Shown here: positions 34,082-42,428 of the stretch, in pieces
How positions within the stretch are numbered: the stretch's first letter is position 1
How the letters are laid out: each line of letters starts with the position of its first letter
Assembly: GCA_903896925.1 (NCBI GenBank)
Contig: CAITZM010000057.1
Span: 57,497 to 121,496, forward strand
Direction of reading: 5' to 3'
DNA from: an uncultured Lentisphaerota bacterium
Lineage (GTDB): Bacteria > Verrucomicrobiota > Kiritimatiellia > CAIQIC01
DNA length: 64,000 bases
Notes under the pieces: model-generated
What the model saw: the letters and a program-made list of their open reading frames with translations, nothing else
Told to the model about the DNA's origin: nothing
Database searches by the model: none
Made by a program: the position numbers and the translations under genes

Positions 34082-34901
34082 CGGCAAACCCCCGGCGCGT
34101 TTTTTGAAACCACCAGAACCCCAGCCACGCCGCCAGCAGCCCGGCGCCCAGCGCAACGAGCCAGCCGCACCAGTCCGGCGCCAGCCCCTCCACCAGCACA
34201 GCGCGGCTCTGTTCGATGAGGAAGGCCAGCGGGTTCAGGCCCATCCAGAAGCGGACCTTTTCCGGCAGCACCGTGAGCGGATAAAATATCGGCGAGAGAA
34301 ACATCAGGGCCATGATGAATACGCCGACCAGCTGGCCGACATCGCGCACAAACACGCCCAGGGAGGCCAGGAACCAGACGCAACCCATTGTCCCCAGAAT
34401 GAGTGGCAGCCAGACGATGGGGAGGCAGAGGCAGGTCCACGGCACGTGTTGGCGGAAGACCAGCTGCGCGATCAGCAGCACACTCATGCTGATCAGGGTG
34501 TGGAACAGCGCCGAGCCGAGCGCCACCCACGGCAGCACCTCCAGCGGGAAGACCACCTTGCGCACATAGCTGGCGTTCGCGAGCACCAAGCCCGGCGCGC
34601 GCCCGATGCACTCGGCAAACAGTCCGAAGACGATCAGGCCGGCGAACAGCATGAAGGCAAAATGCAGGCCGGAGGTATCGGCGCTGCCGCCCCAATGCGC
34701 CTTGAAGGCCACCGTGAAGACGAAGGTGTAGACGAACAGCATGAACAGCGGATTGAAGAACGACCACGCCAGCCCCAGGAAGGAACCGCGGTAACGGCCG
34801 ACGACTTCCCGGCGCGTCAGCTGCAGGATGAGCTGTCGGTTCCGCCAGAGAACGGCGAACAGTTCGACGACAGAGGTTTTGTATGTCTGATGCGGATTCA
34901 T
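34071..34901 (-). CDS. wzm: O-antigen-type ABC exporter permease
   Basis: 276 residues with six helices and the ABC-2 permease pattern: LTRREVVGRYRGSFLGLAWSFFNPLFMLFVYTFVF, YVRKVVFPLEVLPW, FVRDVGQLVGVFIMALMFLSPIFYPLTVLPE and NPLAFLIEQSRAVLVEG. It forms the membrane channel of the polysaccharide exporter with Wzt. ATG 34901. The coding end overlaps the wzt start. The 97 bases upstream to the membrane transferase gene show no strong promoter, so they may be co-transcribed from further up. Confidence 0.92.
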   Translation of the reverse strand: MNPHQTYKTSVVELFAVLWRNRQLILQLTRREVVGRYRGSFLGLAWSFFNPLFMLFVYTFVFTVAFKAHWGGSADTSGLHFAFMLFAGLIVFGLFAECIGRAPGLVLANASYVRKVVFPLEVLPWVALGSALFHTLISMSVLLIAQLVFRQHVPWTCLCLPIVWLPLILGTMGCVWFLASLGVFVRDVGQLVGVFIMALMFLSPIFYPLTVLPEKVRFWMGLNPLAFLIEQSRAVLVEGLAPDWCGWLVALGAGLLAAWLGFWWFQKTRRGFADVI

Positions 34902-34998
34902 CCCGGCTCCGGGCCTGCCGAGGCCCGTCTCTGCATGGATGCTAGCGTCGCGCCCTGTGTTTGTCCATCACAGGCGCGGGCCGGGGCTCCGTTCCTCA

Positions 34999-37194
34999 TT
35001 ATTTTCCCAAGATATAGTCCTGCGGTTGCGCCCCGTCAGGCCGGGCCAGCGGTGCGGCATGCTGCAGGTCACCCAGCACGGCATAAAACCGCACGCGCGC
35101 GCCGGCCGGCGGCAGATCGCGTGCCGCCACGGATAGTTGCCAGCCGGAGAGGGCGAAGCCAGGTTGCCCCAGGGCCGCCGCCACATCCGGGCGTTGTCCG
35201 TTCACCCGGGCCTGCGCCAGGATCCGGCCGTCAGCCACCGCGAGCACGTCCATGGCCGTCAGTCCGGCGGCGAAGTCCACCGCCCAACCATCGACCTGGA
35301 GACCGGAACTGGTGCGCACGAAATGATCGACCTGCCCGGCATTACGTGTGTGCAGGGTATAGCCGGCAAAGTCCGCGGGCCGTACCGCCGCTGCCGCCCG
35401 TTCGCGGCGGGCGAGGATATAGATCGTGCCCCCCGCAGTAAGTTGATCCTTCAGGGCATACTCGTCACGCCGCGCGAGCAGCGGTTCGGCCACATGGGCG
35501 TAGGCCGTGAAGATGTAATCCGGCCGGAACCTGACGATGCTCTCCTCGTCGATCTTGCCGCAATGAATATCCTGTGTGGGCAGATCGCGATTATCACTAT
35601 ATCTAACGCTCTCCAGCGTGGTGGGCAGCAGGTTGAAATCCGGTTCGGTCAGGATCACGCGGCCGGGACGGACGTGTGCCACCACCCAGCCCCGCAGCTT
35701 GAACGCCGCGGTCGTCTCCTTGAGATAGGGATAGGCCAGCAATGTCCACAGGGGCTGGGGCACTTGCAGCAGGGTTCCGCGGTGTCGCCAATACTCGTTG
35801 AGCTGAAGGCCTTGCACGGTGGAGCGCCCGGCACATAACCGTACGCGGTCAGTGCTGGGCGCGGCAGCGTAGGCGGTGCTGAGCAGCTTCTGGTCTGCCG
35901 GTGCGGCGCCGTACAGGATGGCGGTAAACAGGCGCTCATCGATGGCCCGAGGCAGAGGCCGGTAGCCATCCAGCCTGCTGCCGCTCACGCGTAGCGCGGT
36001 CGTGAGCAGCAGCGCCGCTCCCAAGGCTACGGCCACCGGGCGCCCCCGCCGGCCCACCCACAGCTGCTGGAGCAACAGCAGCACCACCGCCGGGGCCAGG
36101 CACATGAACACGAGCGGATAGCGCTCGCCGTGATAGACGTTGTACGGGTCGTTGAAGATCCCGAAGTAATACAGGGCGAAAACGAGCAGGGTGAGATTCA
36201 GCGCCTGGTAGGGATGCAACCGGAAGGTCCCGTGGCGCAACTGGCGCAAATCGGTCCAGAACAGGCTGAGAGCCGCGAGCACATACACCAGCAGGAAGGT
36301 ACGGCCGAACAGCGCGCCGGACGTGAAGTTGGCCAGCTTGGCGCTCAGCAGATCGCCAGGCTGGGACGGCGAGGCGTTCAGTTGGCGAAAGACGCCCAGC
36401 CATTTGCCCACCTCCGCATCGAACGAGAGAATCCGCAGATTGAACGCTAGAAAGACCACCACCATGATGCCGCCGAAGAGCAGGCTGTCGCGCAGCAGGG
36501 CGCGCCACGCTCCCGGCGCGACGCGGAACCTTTCCACCTTGCCCGAGAGCAAGAGCAGCGGCACCACCGGCAGCAGGAAGAAGCCGTAATACTTGGCCGC
36601 CGCTGCGCAGCCGCCGAGCGCGGCCGCGAGGAAGAAATCCCGCCGGCAGCCGGACTGCTGATGGCGGACGAGATAGAACATGGCCATCGCGAACATGGCC
36701 GCCTGAAAAATATCGGGATGCAGGTGCAGCGTCCAGAAATGGAACTCGTGCATGGATAGCAGCCACAGCGCGGCGGCCAGCGCCAGCCAAGGCGGCAGGT
36801 ACAGCCGCGCGAGCCGGAAGAGAAACACCACCGTCAGCACGGCCATCAGCAACTGCGCCATGCGCAGCGTCAGCACAAAATGGATGTAGCCGGGTGCGCC
36901 GTGCAGGAGCGTGAGCGGCACCAGGAGGGGTGCGCCAAGCGCGCCGGCCAGATAGGCCGGGAAGTGGCCATAGATGCTGAAGCCGGGCACCAGCCGTCCG
37001 CGATAGAGATCCATCAGCGCCGGCACCACATGCGCCGGCGCGTCCGGTTCATAGATCTTCACCGCCGAAGCGGTCTGCGAGGCCTTCGGGAAGGCGGGCA
37101 CGAGCAGGCCGGCATAGGCGATCAGCAGCAGCGCCAGCAACCACCCGCAGCAGCGCGGTGTGTTACAGGCGGCGAGCAGGCGGCGGACGCTCAT
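34999..37194 (-). CDS. Polytopic membrane glycosyltransferase-like protein with shared C-terminal module
   Basis: 731 residues. About ten helices occupy residues 15-420 with a GT39-like luminal loop after the first (VKIYEPDAPAHVVPALMDLYRG). A soluble part follows (about 430-630, with LRGWVVAHVRPGRVILTEPDFNLLP and CGKIDEESIVRFRPDYIFTAY). The last 100 residues form a beta-rich module (VDGWAVDFAAG, GQRPDVAAALG, LSGWQLSVAARDLPPAG) homologous to the end of the radical SAM protein at 28224-30089. A lipid-linked sugar transferase is likely. ATG 37194 overlaps the upstream reading frame by 4 bases, but that overlap may be accidental (see the upstream gene). Confidence 0.78.
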   Translation of the reverse strand: MSVRRLLAACNTPRCCGWLLALLLIAYAGLLVPAFPKASQTASAVKIYEPDAPAHVVPALMDLYRGRLVPGFSIYGHFPAYLAGALGAPLLVPLTLLHGAPGYIHFVLTLRMAQLLMAVLTVVFLFRLARLYLPPWLALAAALWLLSMHEFHFWTLHLHPDIFQAAMFAMAMFYLVRHQQSGCRRDFFLAAALGGCAAAAKYYGFFLLPVVPLLLLSGKVERFRVAPGAWRALLRDSLLFGGIMVVVFLAFNLRILSFDAEVGKWLGVFRQLNASPSQPGDLLSAKLANFTSGALFGRTFLLVYVLAALSLFWTDLRQLRHGTFRLHPYQALNLTLLVFALYYFGIFNDPYNVYHGERYPLVFMCLAPAVVLLLLQQLWVGRRGRPVAVALGAALLLTTALRVSGSRLDGYRPLPRAIDERLFTAILYGAAPADQKLLSTAYAAAPSTDRVRLCAGRSTVQGLQLNEYWRHRGTLLQVPQPLWTLLAYPYLKETTAAFKLRGWVVAHVRPGRVILTEPDFNLLPTTLESVRYSDNRDLPTQDIHCGKIDEESIVRFRPDYIFTAYAHVAEPLLARRDEYALKDQLTAGGTIYILARRERAAAAVRPADFAGYTLHTRNAGQVDHFVRTSSGLQVDGWAVDFAAGLTAMDVLAVADGRILAQARVNGQRPDVAAALGQPGFALSGWQLSVAARDLPPAGARVRFYAVLGDLQHAAPLARPDGAQPQDYILGK

Positions 37195-39338
37195 TCCCGC
37201 TCCAGCCCGACGTTGCCATGAAAGCAGTATATGCCGGTTTCTAGCCGTTTCCCGGTGCGGTTCCAATCCTGAACCCCGCGCCGTGACCGGTTTCCCCGGG
37301 GTGCGGAAGATAAACCCGGGCAGGATCGTTTTGTTGTTACCCGGAAACCGTCCTCAGCGCGCGACGCGATAGACAAGGTAATCCTGGTTTTGCTGAAGGC
37401 CGGCGTGGCGGCCTGCAGCGCCATGCCGGTCAACGCGCGCGGCATGAGAATCCATGCGACCTGATAACGGGCGAGGATGTCGGCGCGGCTTTCCCCGCGC
37501 TGCCAGGCTTCATGAAAAGCCGCCAGGTCCCGGGCACGCGCGTCCACTTTCTGCTCGCTGATGAACGAGCCGGCAAAGGGCGTGCCGAGCGGCGTGTGCA
37601 ACGCCGTGGTGGCGTGCAGCGGCCCGGCGAGCGTGGAGAGGACCACGGCGCCAGGCGCCGCCGTGCGCCCGAGAAAAGCAAGCGCCTCCCAGGTGGCCGG
37701 CGCGAGCTGTTGCGTCGGATAGGCCGCCGGCATCAGAGTGACGAACTGGATGGAGCCAGGCAGGGTGAGCATCGCTGCCAGCGCCACAAGCGCGGTGCGC
37801 AGCCGCCAGCCGTGCCGCCGCCAGATCCTGGCCAGCGCTGCCACGGCGAACAGCCAGGCGACGTATTTCCCTGCGACGAGAAACCAGATGGCGTTGTTGT
37901 AGGCGAGCGCGTTGCCGGCGGGAGCGACGCGGCCCAGCAGCGAAAGCAGCGGACCCGACACCACGAAGAGTGCGAGCAGCAGCGCAAACAGGCGGCGGCG
38001 CGGTCGGCAGAAAGCCCGCAGAAAAACGCCCAGCCCTGCGAGGCGCAGGCCGAAGGTCAGGGCGAGATAGGCTGCCACCGCCAACGGTGCACAGGCGAGC
38101 AACCAGTGGCCATGCGTACGGAAGGCGGGCGCAATATAAACGGCCCAACCGGAAACCCAGGTCCATGCGATGGCTCCGGCGTGCGTGTTTTGCCGGGCCA
38201 TCAGGAAAACCAGCGGTGCGCCCGCGAGCGCGATGGAGGCCAGCAGCGCCAGCATCCTGCCGCGGCGCGGTGTGAACCACGCCACCAGCAGCACCGGCCC
38301 GGCGGCCAGCAGCAGCTGGGCGAAGACAAAAAACTTCACCTGGATGAGCGCCGCCGCGCACAGTGCGCCCACCACGAACCACCCGGCGCCGCCGCGGGCC
38401 AGCACGCGCTGAAAACTTAGCAGGGTGACAAACAGCAGGCCCACCGCCAGCACCATCGGGTTGAAAAAGTAGAGCGACACGATGGTCGGCGCGCCGAAAT
38501 ATTCCGCGCACCAGGCGCCCGGACTGCGGTCCAGCAGGCCGGGAATGAACGCCAGGTCCTCGCCGAGGATGACCAGCACGGCCGTGGCCACGCCCGCGCC
38601 CGCGGAGCCGGTGAAGCGGCGTGAGAGCACGAACACGGCCAGCACGTCGAAGGCGATGAAGAAGGTCGGACAGAACCGCACGATCAGGTCCATGACCGCG
38701 ATGCCGCCGTGGCGATGCAGGACGGCGGCCACAAGATCCATGCCGATGTGATAGCTTAACGGTTCGCCCGCGAGGAACGGAGCCTGTGGTGGGATATGCC
38801 GGGCTAACTCGGCCGTGAGCGAGGTATGCAGCCCAAGGTCGGGGATGTCGGCATAGCTCATACCGCCGGTGGGCAGCAATGCCAGGTCACGGTAATAGAA
38901 GGGCAGGCACAGCAGCGGCAACCAGACGGCCGCCAGCGCCAGCAGCAACAGCGCGTGCACCCCGCTGACGGACGCGGAACGCCAGGCCGCCAGCGTGGCG
39001 CGGCTGCGCCAGGCCGAGTGCCCTGCGCCGGCCAGCACCCACAGCCGGAGCGGCCAGCCGATCCCGAGCCAGGTCTGTAGCACGTGCAGGACGCACGCGA
39101 GGATCAGGCCCAGCGCCAGGCTCAGGGCCAGTGTTTCCAGCGGGCGCGCGGCCAGCTTCAGGCTCCGGAACACGAGCCAGCCGGGCAGCAGGAATAGCAA
39201 TGCCACCGCCAGCAGAAAGCGCGGCCACGCCAGCCACAGCGTTGCCGTCCAGTGGCCGAACAGCAGCCCCAAGCCGCCGGCGAGGCCCGCCGCCAGTGCC
39301 GCGCAAATCCAGCCCCAACACATGGACTTCTTTATCAT
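37191..39338 (-). CDS. Polytopic membrane protein, glycosyltransferase-like; probable C-terminal frameshift
   Basis: 715 residues from ATG 39338, with about thirteen helices and a GT39/GT-C-like acidic loop (GGMSYADIPDLGLHTSLTAELARH, PLSYHIGMDLVAAVLHRHG). Up to PRALTG the sequence looks natural. The remaining 80 or so residues read as non-protein-like (SKTRITLSIASRAEDG..., rich in Arg/Ser/Gly). In the -1 frame the same DNA gives LQQNQDYLVYRVAR and a stop at 37354-37356, a typical end for this protein class. I infer a one-base indel between about 37390 and 37425, either real or a sequencing error. The intended gene would be 37354-39338. Met 39323 is an alternative start. Confidence 0.72.
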   Translation of the reverse strand: MIKKSMCWGWICAALAAGLAGGLGLLFGHWTATLWLAWPRFLLAVALLFLLPGWLVFRSLKLAARPLETLALSLALGLILACVLHVLQTWLGIGWPLRLWVLAGAGHSAWRSRATLAAWRSASVSGVHALLLLALAAVWLPLLCLPFYYRDLALLPTGGMSYADIPDLGLHTSLTAELARHIPPQAPFLAGEPLSYHIGMDLVAAVLHRHGGIAVMDLIVRFCPTFFIAFDVLAVFVLSRRFTGSAGAGVATAVLVILGEDLAFIPGLLDRSPGAWCAEYFGAPTIVSLYFFNPMVLAVGLLFVTLLSFQRVLARGGAGWFVVGALCAAALIQVKFFVFAQLLLAAGPVLLVAWFTPRRGRMLALLASIALAGAPLVFLMARQNTHAGAIAWTWVSGWAVYIAPAFRTHGHWLLACAPLAVAAYLALTFGLRLAGLGVFLRAFCRPRRRLFALLLALFVVSGPLLSLLGRVAPAGNALAYNNAIWFLVAGKYVAWLFAVAALARIWRRHGWRLRTALVALAAMLTLPGSIQFVTLMPAAYPTQQLAPATWEALAFLGRTAAPGAVVLSTLAGPLHATTALHTPLGTPFAGSFISEQKVDARARDLAAFHEAWQRGESRADILARYQVAWILMPRALTGMALQAATPAFSKTRITLSIASRAEDGFRVTTKRSCPGLSSAPRGNRSRRGVQDWNRTGKRLETGIYCFHGNVGLERE

Positions 39339-39541
39339 ATCCCTGACCCGCGGCTGCGAGGGAGTAGCCAAAACCTGCGCGGCGCGCAAGACTTTTGGCG
39401 CGCTACCGGGTCAGCGGCCGGCCTTCCGCCCTTGAAGAAGGCCCGGCCGCCCGGCGACGAACCGTTTTCCGATCTTGGGGAATTCCCCCGGTACTTTGCG
39501 GAGATCTTGAAACCGCGGAGCCGGCGCACATGGATTTTAGT

Positions 39542-39570
39542 CTGACTTCCTGCGGGAAAACGGTTACAAC
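39542..39570 (+). promoter_or_regulatory. Candidate promoter of the GT2-GNAT-aminotransferase operon
   Basis: CTGACT and TACAAC are spaced 17 bases apart, 36 bases before ATG 39606. The rest of the divergent spacer 39339-39605 holds GC palindromes (GGCCGGCC, GGCCCGGCC) and a GGGGAATTCCCC word. Confidence 0.4.
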
Positions 39571-39605
39571 TCGCCGCGGTTGGAGTCCCAGTTGAGAGCA
39601 AGCCC

Positions 39606-40550
39606 ATGATGTCACAAACTGCAGGCCTCTCGGTGGTGGTGCCGGTATTCAACAGCGCGGATGCGCTGCCGGCGCTGCTGGACCGGCTCGCGCCGGTGCT
39701 CGCTGCGCGCGGTGGCTTCGCTGAGGTGGTGCTGGTGAACGACGGCAGCCACGACCGGAGCTGGCAGGTCATCATGGAGCTGGCGGCGGCGCGGCCGTGG
39801 CTCCGCGGCATCAACCTGATGCGTAATTACGGGCAGCACAACGCGCTGCTCTGCGGCATCCGCGCTGCGACGGGCGCGCTCATCGTGACGCTCGATGATG
39901 ACCTGCAAAACCCGCCCGAGGAAATCCCGGCGCTGCTGGCCAAGCTGGACGAGGGTTTCGACGTGGTCTACGGCGCGCCGCGGCAGGAGCAGCACGGCCT
40001 GTTGCGCAACCTCGCCTCGCGGCTTACCAAGCTGATGCTGCAACGCGCGATGGGCACGGAAACGGCGGGCTCGGTCAGCGCGTTCCGCGCCTTCCGTACC
40101 GTGCTGCGCGATGCGTTCGCGCAATGCGAAGGGCCTTTCGTTTCGTTGGATGTGCTCCTGACGTGGGGCACGCAGCGCTTCGCTGCCATCACGGTGCGGC
40201 ACGACGCGCGCCACAGTGGCGCCTCTCAATACACCCTGGGCAAGCTGCTGGCTCACGCCTGCAACATGCTGACCGGCTACAGCGTGGTGCCGCTGCAGCT
40301 GGCGAGCTGGCTTGGCTTCGCCTGCACGTTGTTCGGCTTGAGCGTGCTGGTGCTGGTGCTGGTGCGCTATTGTATTCACGGCGCGGTGGTGCCGGGCTTC
40401 GCGTTCCTCGCCTCGATCATCGTCATCTTTGCGGGCGCGCAGCTGACGGCGCTGGGGATCATCGGTGAGTACCTGGCGCGGATGCACCACCGGATCATGG
40501 ACCGCCCCACGTATACCGTGCGCGAAACCACACCCGGCGGGGGCGCGTGA
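39606..40550 (+). CDS. GT2 family transferase, DPM1/ArnC-like
   Basis: 314 residues. GT2 core: LSVVVPVFNSADALPALLDRL, EVVLVNDGSHDRSW, GINLMRNYGQHNALLCGI, TLDDDLQNPPEEIP (metal-binding block) and FVSLDVLLTWGTQR. Two C-terminal helices (about 223-250 and 258-285) are typical of ArnC/GtrB enzymes that transfer a sugar from a nucleotide to undecaprenyl phosphate. The neighbours suggest the sugar is an N-acetylated 4-amino-4,6-dideoxyhexose. ATG 39606 is followed by another ATG at 39609, so the start could be one codon later. The stop overlaps the GTG of the acetyltransferase gene. Confidence 0.88.
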   Translation: MMSQTAGLSVVVPVFNSADALPALLDRLAPVLAARGGFAEVVLVNDGSHDRSWQVIMELAAARPWLRGINLMRNYGQHNALLCGIRAATGALIVTLDDDLQNPPEEIPALLAKLDEGFDVVYGAPRQEQHGLLRNLASRLTKLMLQRAMGTETAGSVSAFRAFRTVLRDAFAQCEGPFVSLDVLLTWGTQRFAAITVRHDARHSGASQYTLGKLLAHACNMLTGYSVVPLQLASWLGFACTLFGLSVLVLVLVRYCIHGAVVPGFAFLASIIVIFAGAQLTALGIIGEYLARMHHRIMDRPTYTVRETTPGGGA

Positions 40551-41275
40551 GCACCGCGGATGCGGCACCATGCTGCCGGCTGCAGGAATGGGACTCTCAC
40601 TTCTTTGCGCGCCGCATCGCGCGCTGCACGCCCGCGCCGGATATGGCGCCCGACTGGGAGGGCATCGCCGGTTGGTGCCGAGAACACGCCGTGGAATGTC
40701 TCTACCTGCTTTGTCCGGCCTCCGACGCCGCACTGGCGCGGTACGCCGGCGAACACCATTTCGCACTGGTGGACATCCGCCTGACCCTGGAGCGGCCGCT
40801 CGACGTGGCGCTGCCCGCGATGGAACCGACGCAAGCCGTGCTGCGGCCCGCGAACGCGGCCGACCTGCCCGCCTTGCAGGCCATGGCCCGGACGAGCCAC
40901 CGCAACACGCGTTTTTTTCGCGACGGCAAGTTCCCGGTCGCGCTGTGCGAAAAATATTACGCGACGTGGATCGCCAACAGCCTGGCTGATCCGGCCACGT
41001 CCGTCTGGCTCGCCGAGGTCGCCGGCCAGCCCGCGGGCTATGTCACTGCAGATGCCCGCGGGCGCATCGGTCTGCTCGCCGTGGATGCGGCGCATCGCCG
41101 GCTAGGCCTCGGCCGGCAACTGGTAGGGCAGGCTCTGGCGCTCTTCCGCGAGCGGGGCCTGGCCATGGCGCAGGTCGTGACGCAGGGCGGCTGCGTCGGC
41201 CCGCAGCGGCTCTACCAGCAATGCGGCTTTATCACCGCCGAGGTGGGGCTGTGGTATCACAAATGGTTTGCGTGA
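40547..41275 (+). CDS. wecD-like: GNAT acetyltransferase, WecD-like
   Basis: 242 residues from GTG 40547, which overlaps the previous stop (GTGA). The N-terminal part (LQEWDSHFFARRIAR, CLYLLCPASDAALARY, LVDIRLTLERPL) matches the WecD/RffC layout, where the first word resembles WDSxFF. The GNAT core is VWLAEVAGQPAGYVTADARGRIGLLAVDAAHRRLGLGRQLVGQAL, with the acetyl-CoA loop RRLGLGRQL. WecD acetylates dTDP-4-amino-4,6-dideoxygalactose. The gene for the matching aminotransferase follows 4 bases later, supporting this role. Confidence 0.85.
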   Translation: MSTADAAPCCRLQEWDSHFFARRIARCTPAPDMAPDWEGIAGWCREHAVECLYLLCPASDAALARYAGEHHFALVDIRLTLERPLDVALPAMEPTQAVLRPANAADLPALQAMARTSHRNTRFFRDGKFPVALCEKYYATWIANSLADPATSVWLAEVAGQPAGYVTADARGRIGLLAVDAAHRRLGLGRQLVGQALALFRERGLAMAQVVTQGGCVGPQRLYQQCGFITAEVGLWYHKWFA

Positions 41276-41279
41276 CGCC

Positions 41280-42428
41280 ATGAAACCGACCACCTATGCC
41301 ATCCCCTTCAACCGGCCCGGCCTCGCGGGCCGTGAGTTCCGGTACATGGCCGCGGCCCTGCGGCGCGGACATATCTCCGGCGACGGCATCTTCACGGCGC
41401 GTTGCCAGGCGCTGCTGGAACGCAAGTTGGGCGTGTCCAAGGCGCTGCTGACCACCTCCGGCACGCACGCGTTGGAGATGGCCGCGCTGCTGCTGGACCT
41501 GCAGCCTGGCGACGAGGTGCTGCTGCCCTCGTTCACGTTTGTCTCCACAGCCAACGCCTTTGTGCTGCGCGGCGCGCGGCCGGTCTTCGTGGATATCCGG
41601 CCCGACACGCTGAACCTTGATGAGTCGTTGATCGAGGCGCAGCTCACGGCGCGCACGCGCGCGATTGTCGTCGTCCACTACGCCGGGGTCGGCTGCGAAA
41701 TGGAGGCCATCCTGAAGCTCGCGCGCCGGTACCGTTTGCCGGTGATCGAGGACAACGCCCACGGGCTGTTTGGAAAATACCGCGGGCAGCCGCTCGGCTC
41801 GTTCGGCGCGCTGGCGGCGCAGAGCTTTCACGAGACTAAAAACGTAACCTGCGGCGAGGGCGGCGCGCTGCTGCTCAATGACCGCCGGCTGATCGCGCGC
41901 GCCGAGCTGCTCCGCGAGAAGGGGACCGACCGCAGCCGCTTCTTCCGCGGCGAGGTCGACAAGTACACGTGGCGCGACCTCGGTTCCAGCTATGTGCCTT
42001 CCGATCTGCTGGCGGCGTTCCTGCTCGCGCAGCTCGAGGCGCATCGGAAAATCCAGCGGCGGCGGCGGCATATCTGGGAAACCTATTTCGGGCGGCTGCG
42101 CGGCTGGGCGGGGGATCACGGCGTCGGCCTGCCGGTTGTGCCTGCGCACTGCGCGATTCCGTGGCACCTGTTCCACCTCGTCATGCCCACGCCCGCGGCG
42201 CGGCAGGCGCTGCTGGCGGCGCTGCGGGCGCGCGGCATTCTCGGCACCTTCCACTATCTGCCGCTGCACAGGTCGCCGATGGGCCGGCTCCACGGCCGAT
42301 GTGGCGGGCGTCTGCCGGTGACGGAACAGGTGAGCGCGCGGCTGTTGCGGTTGCCGTTTTTTGCCGGCCTGACTCCGCGCGGGCAGGAGCAGGTCATCAA
42401 GACGCTACTGGCTTTCAAGGGCTGGTGA
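41280..42428 (+). CDS. wecE: dTDP-4-amino-4,6-dideoxygalactose transaminase, WecE-like
   Basis: 382 residues. A DegT/DnrJ/EryC1-type PLP enzyme: IPFNRPGLAGREFRYM at the start (typical of WecE), LLTTSGTHALEMAALLL, VLLPSFTFVSTANAFVLRGARPVFVDIRPDTLNLD, EDNAHGLFGKYRG and SFHETKNVTCGEGGAL with Lys187 as the Schiff-base lysine. It would convert dTDP-4-keto-6-deoxyglucose to dTDP-Fuc4N. RmlA and RmlB are not in the window. ATG 41280 is used rather than a TTG at 41268. The 3' end overlaps the convergent methyltransferase gene by 24 bases. Confidence 0.9.
   Translation: MKPTTYAIPFNRPGLAGREFRYMAAALRRGHISGDGIFTARCQALLERKLGVSKALLTTSGTHALEMAALLLDLQPGDEVLLPSFTFVSTANAFVLRGARPVFVDIRPDTLNLDESLIEAQLTARTRAIVVVHYAGVGCEMEAILKLARRYRLPVIEDNAHGLFGKYRGQPLGSFGALAAQSFHETKNVTCGEGGALLLNDRRLIARAELLREKGTDRSRFFRGEVDKYTWRDLGSSYVPSDLLAAFLLAQLEAHRKIQRRRRHIWETYFGRLRGWAGDHGVGLPVVPAHCAIPWHLFHLVMPTPAARQALLAALRARGILGTFHYLPLHRSPMGRLHGRCGGRLPVTEQVSARLLRLPFFAGLTPRGQEQVIKTLLAFKGW

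Noticed and set aside
25862..39497. Shared CTTGGGGAATT word upstream of two glycosyltransferase genes
   Set aside because: Only two occurrences with different flanks; too little to call an operator.
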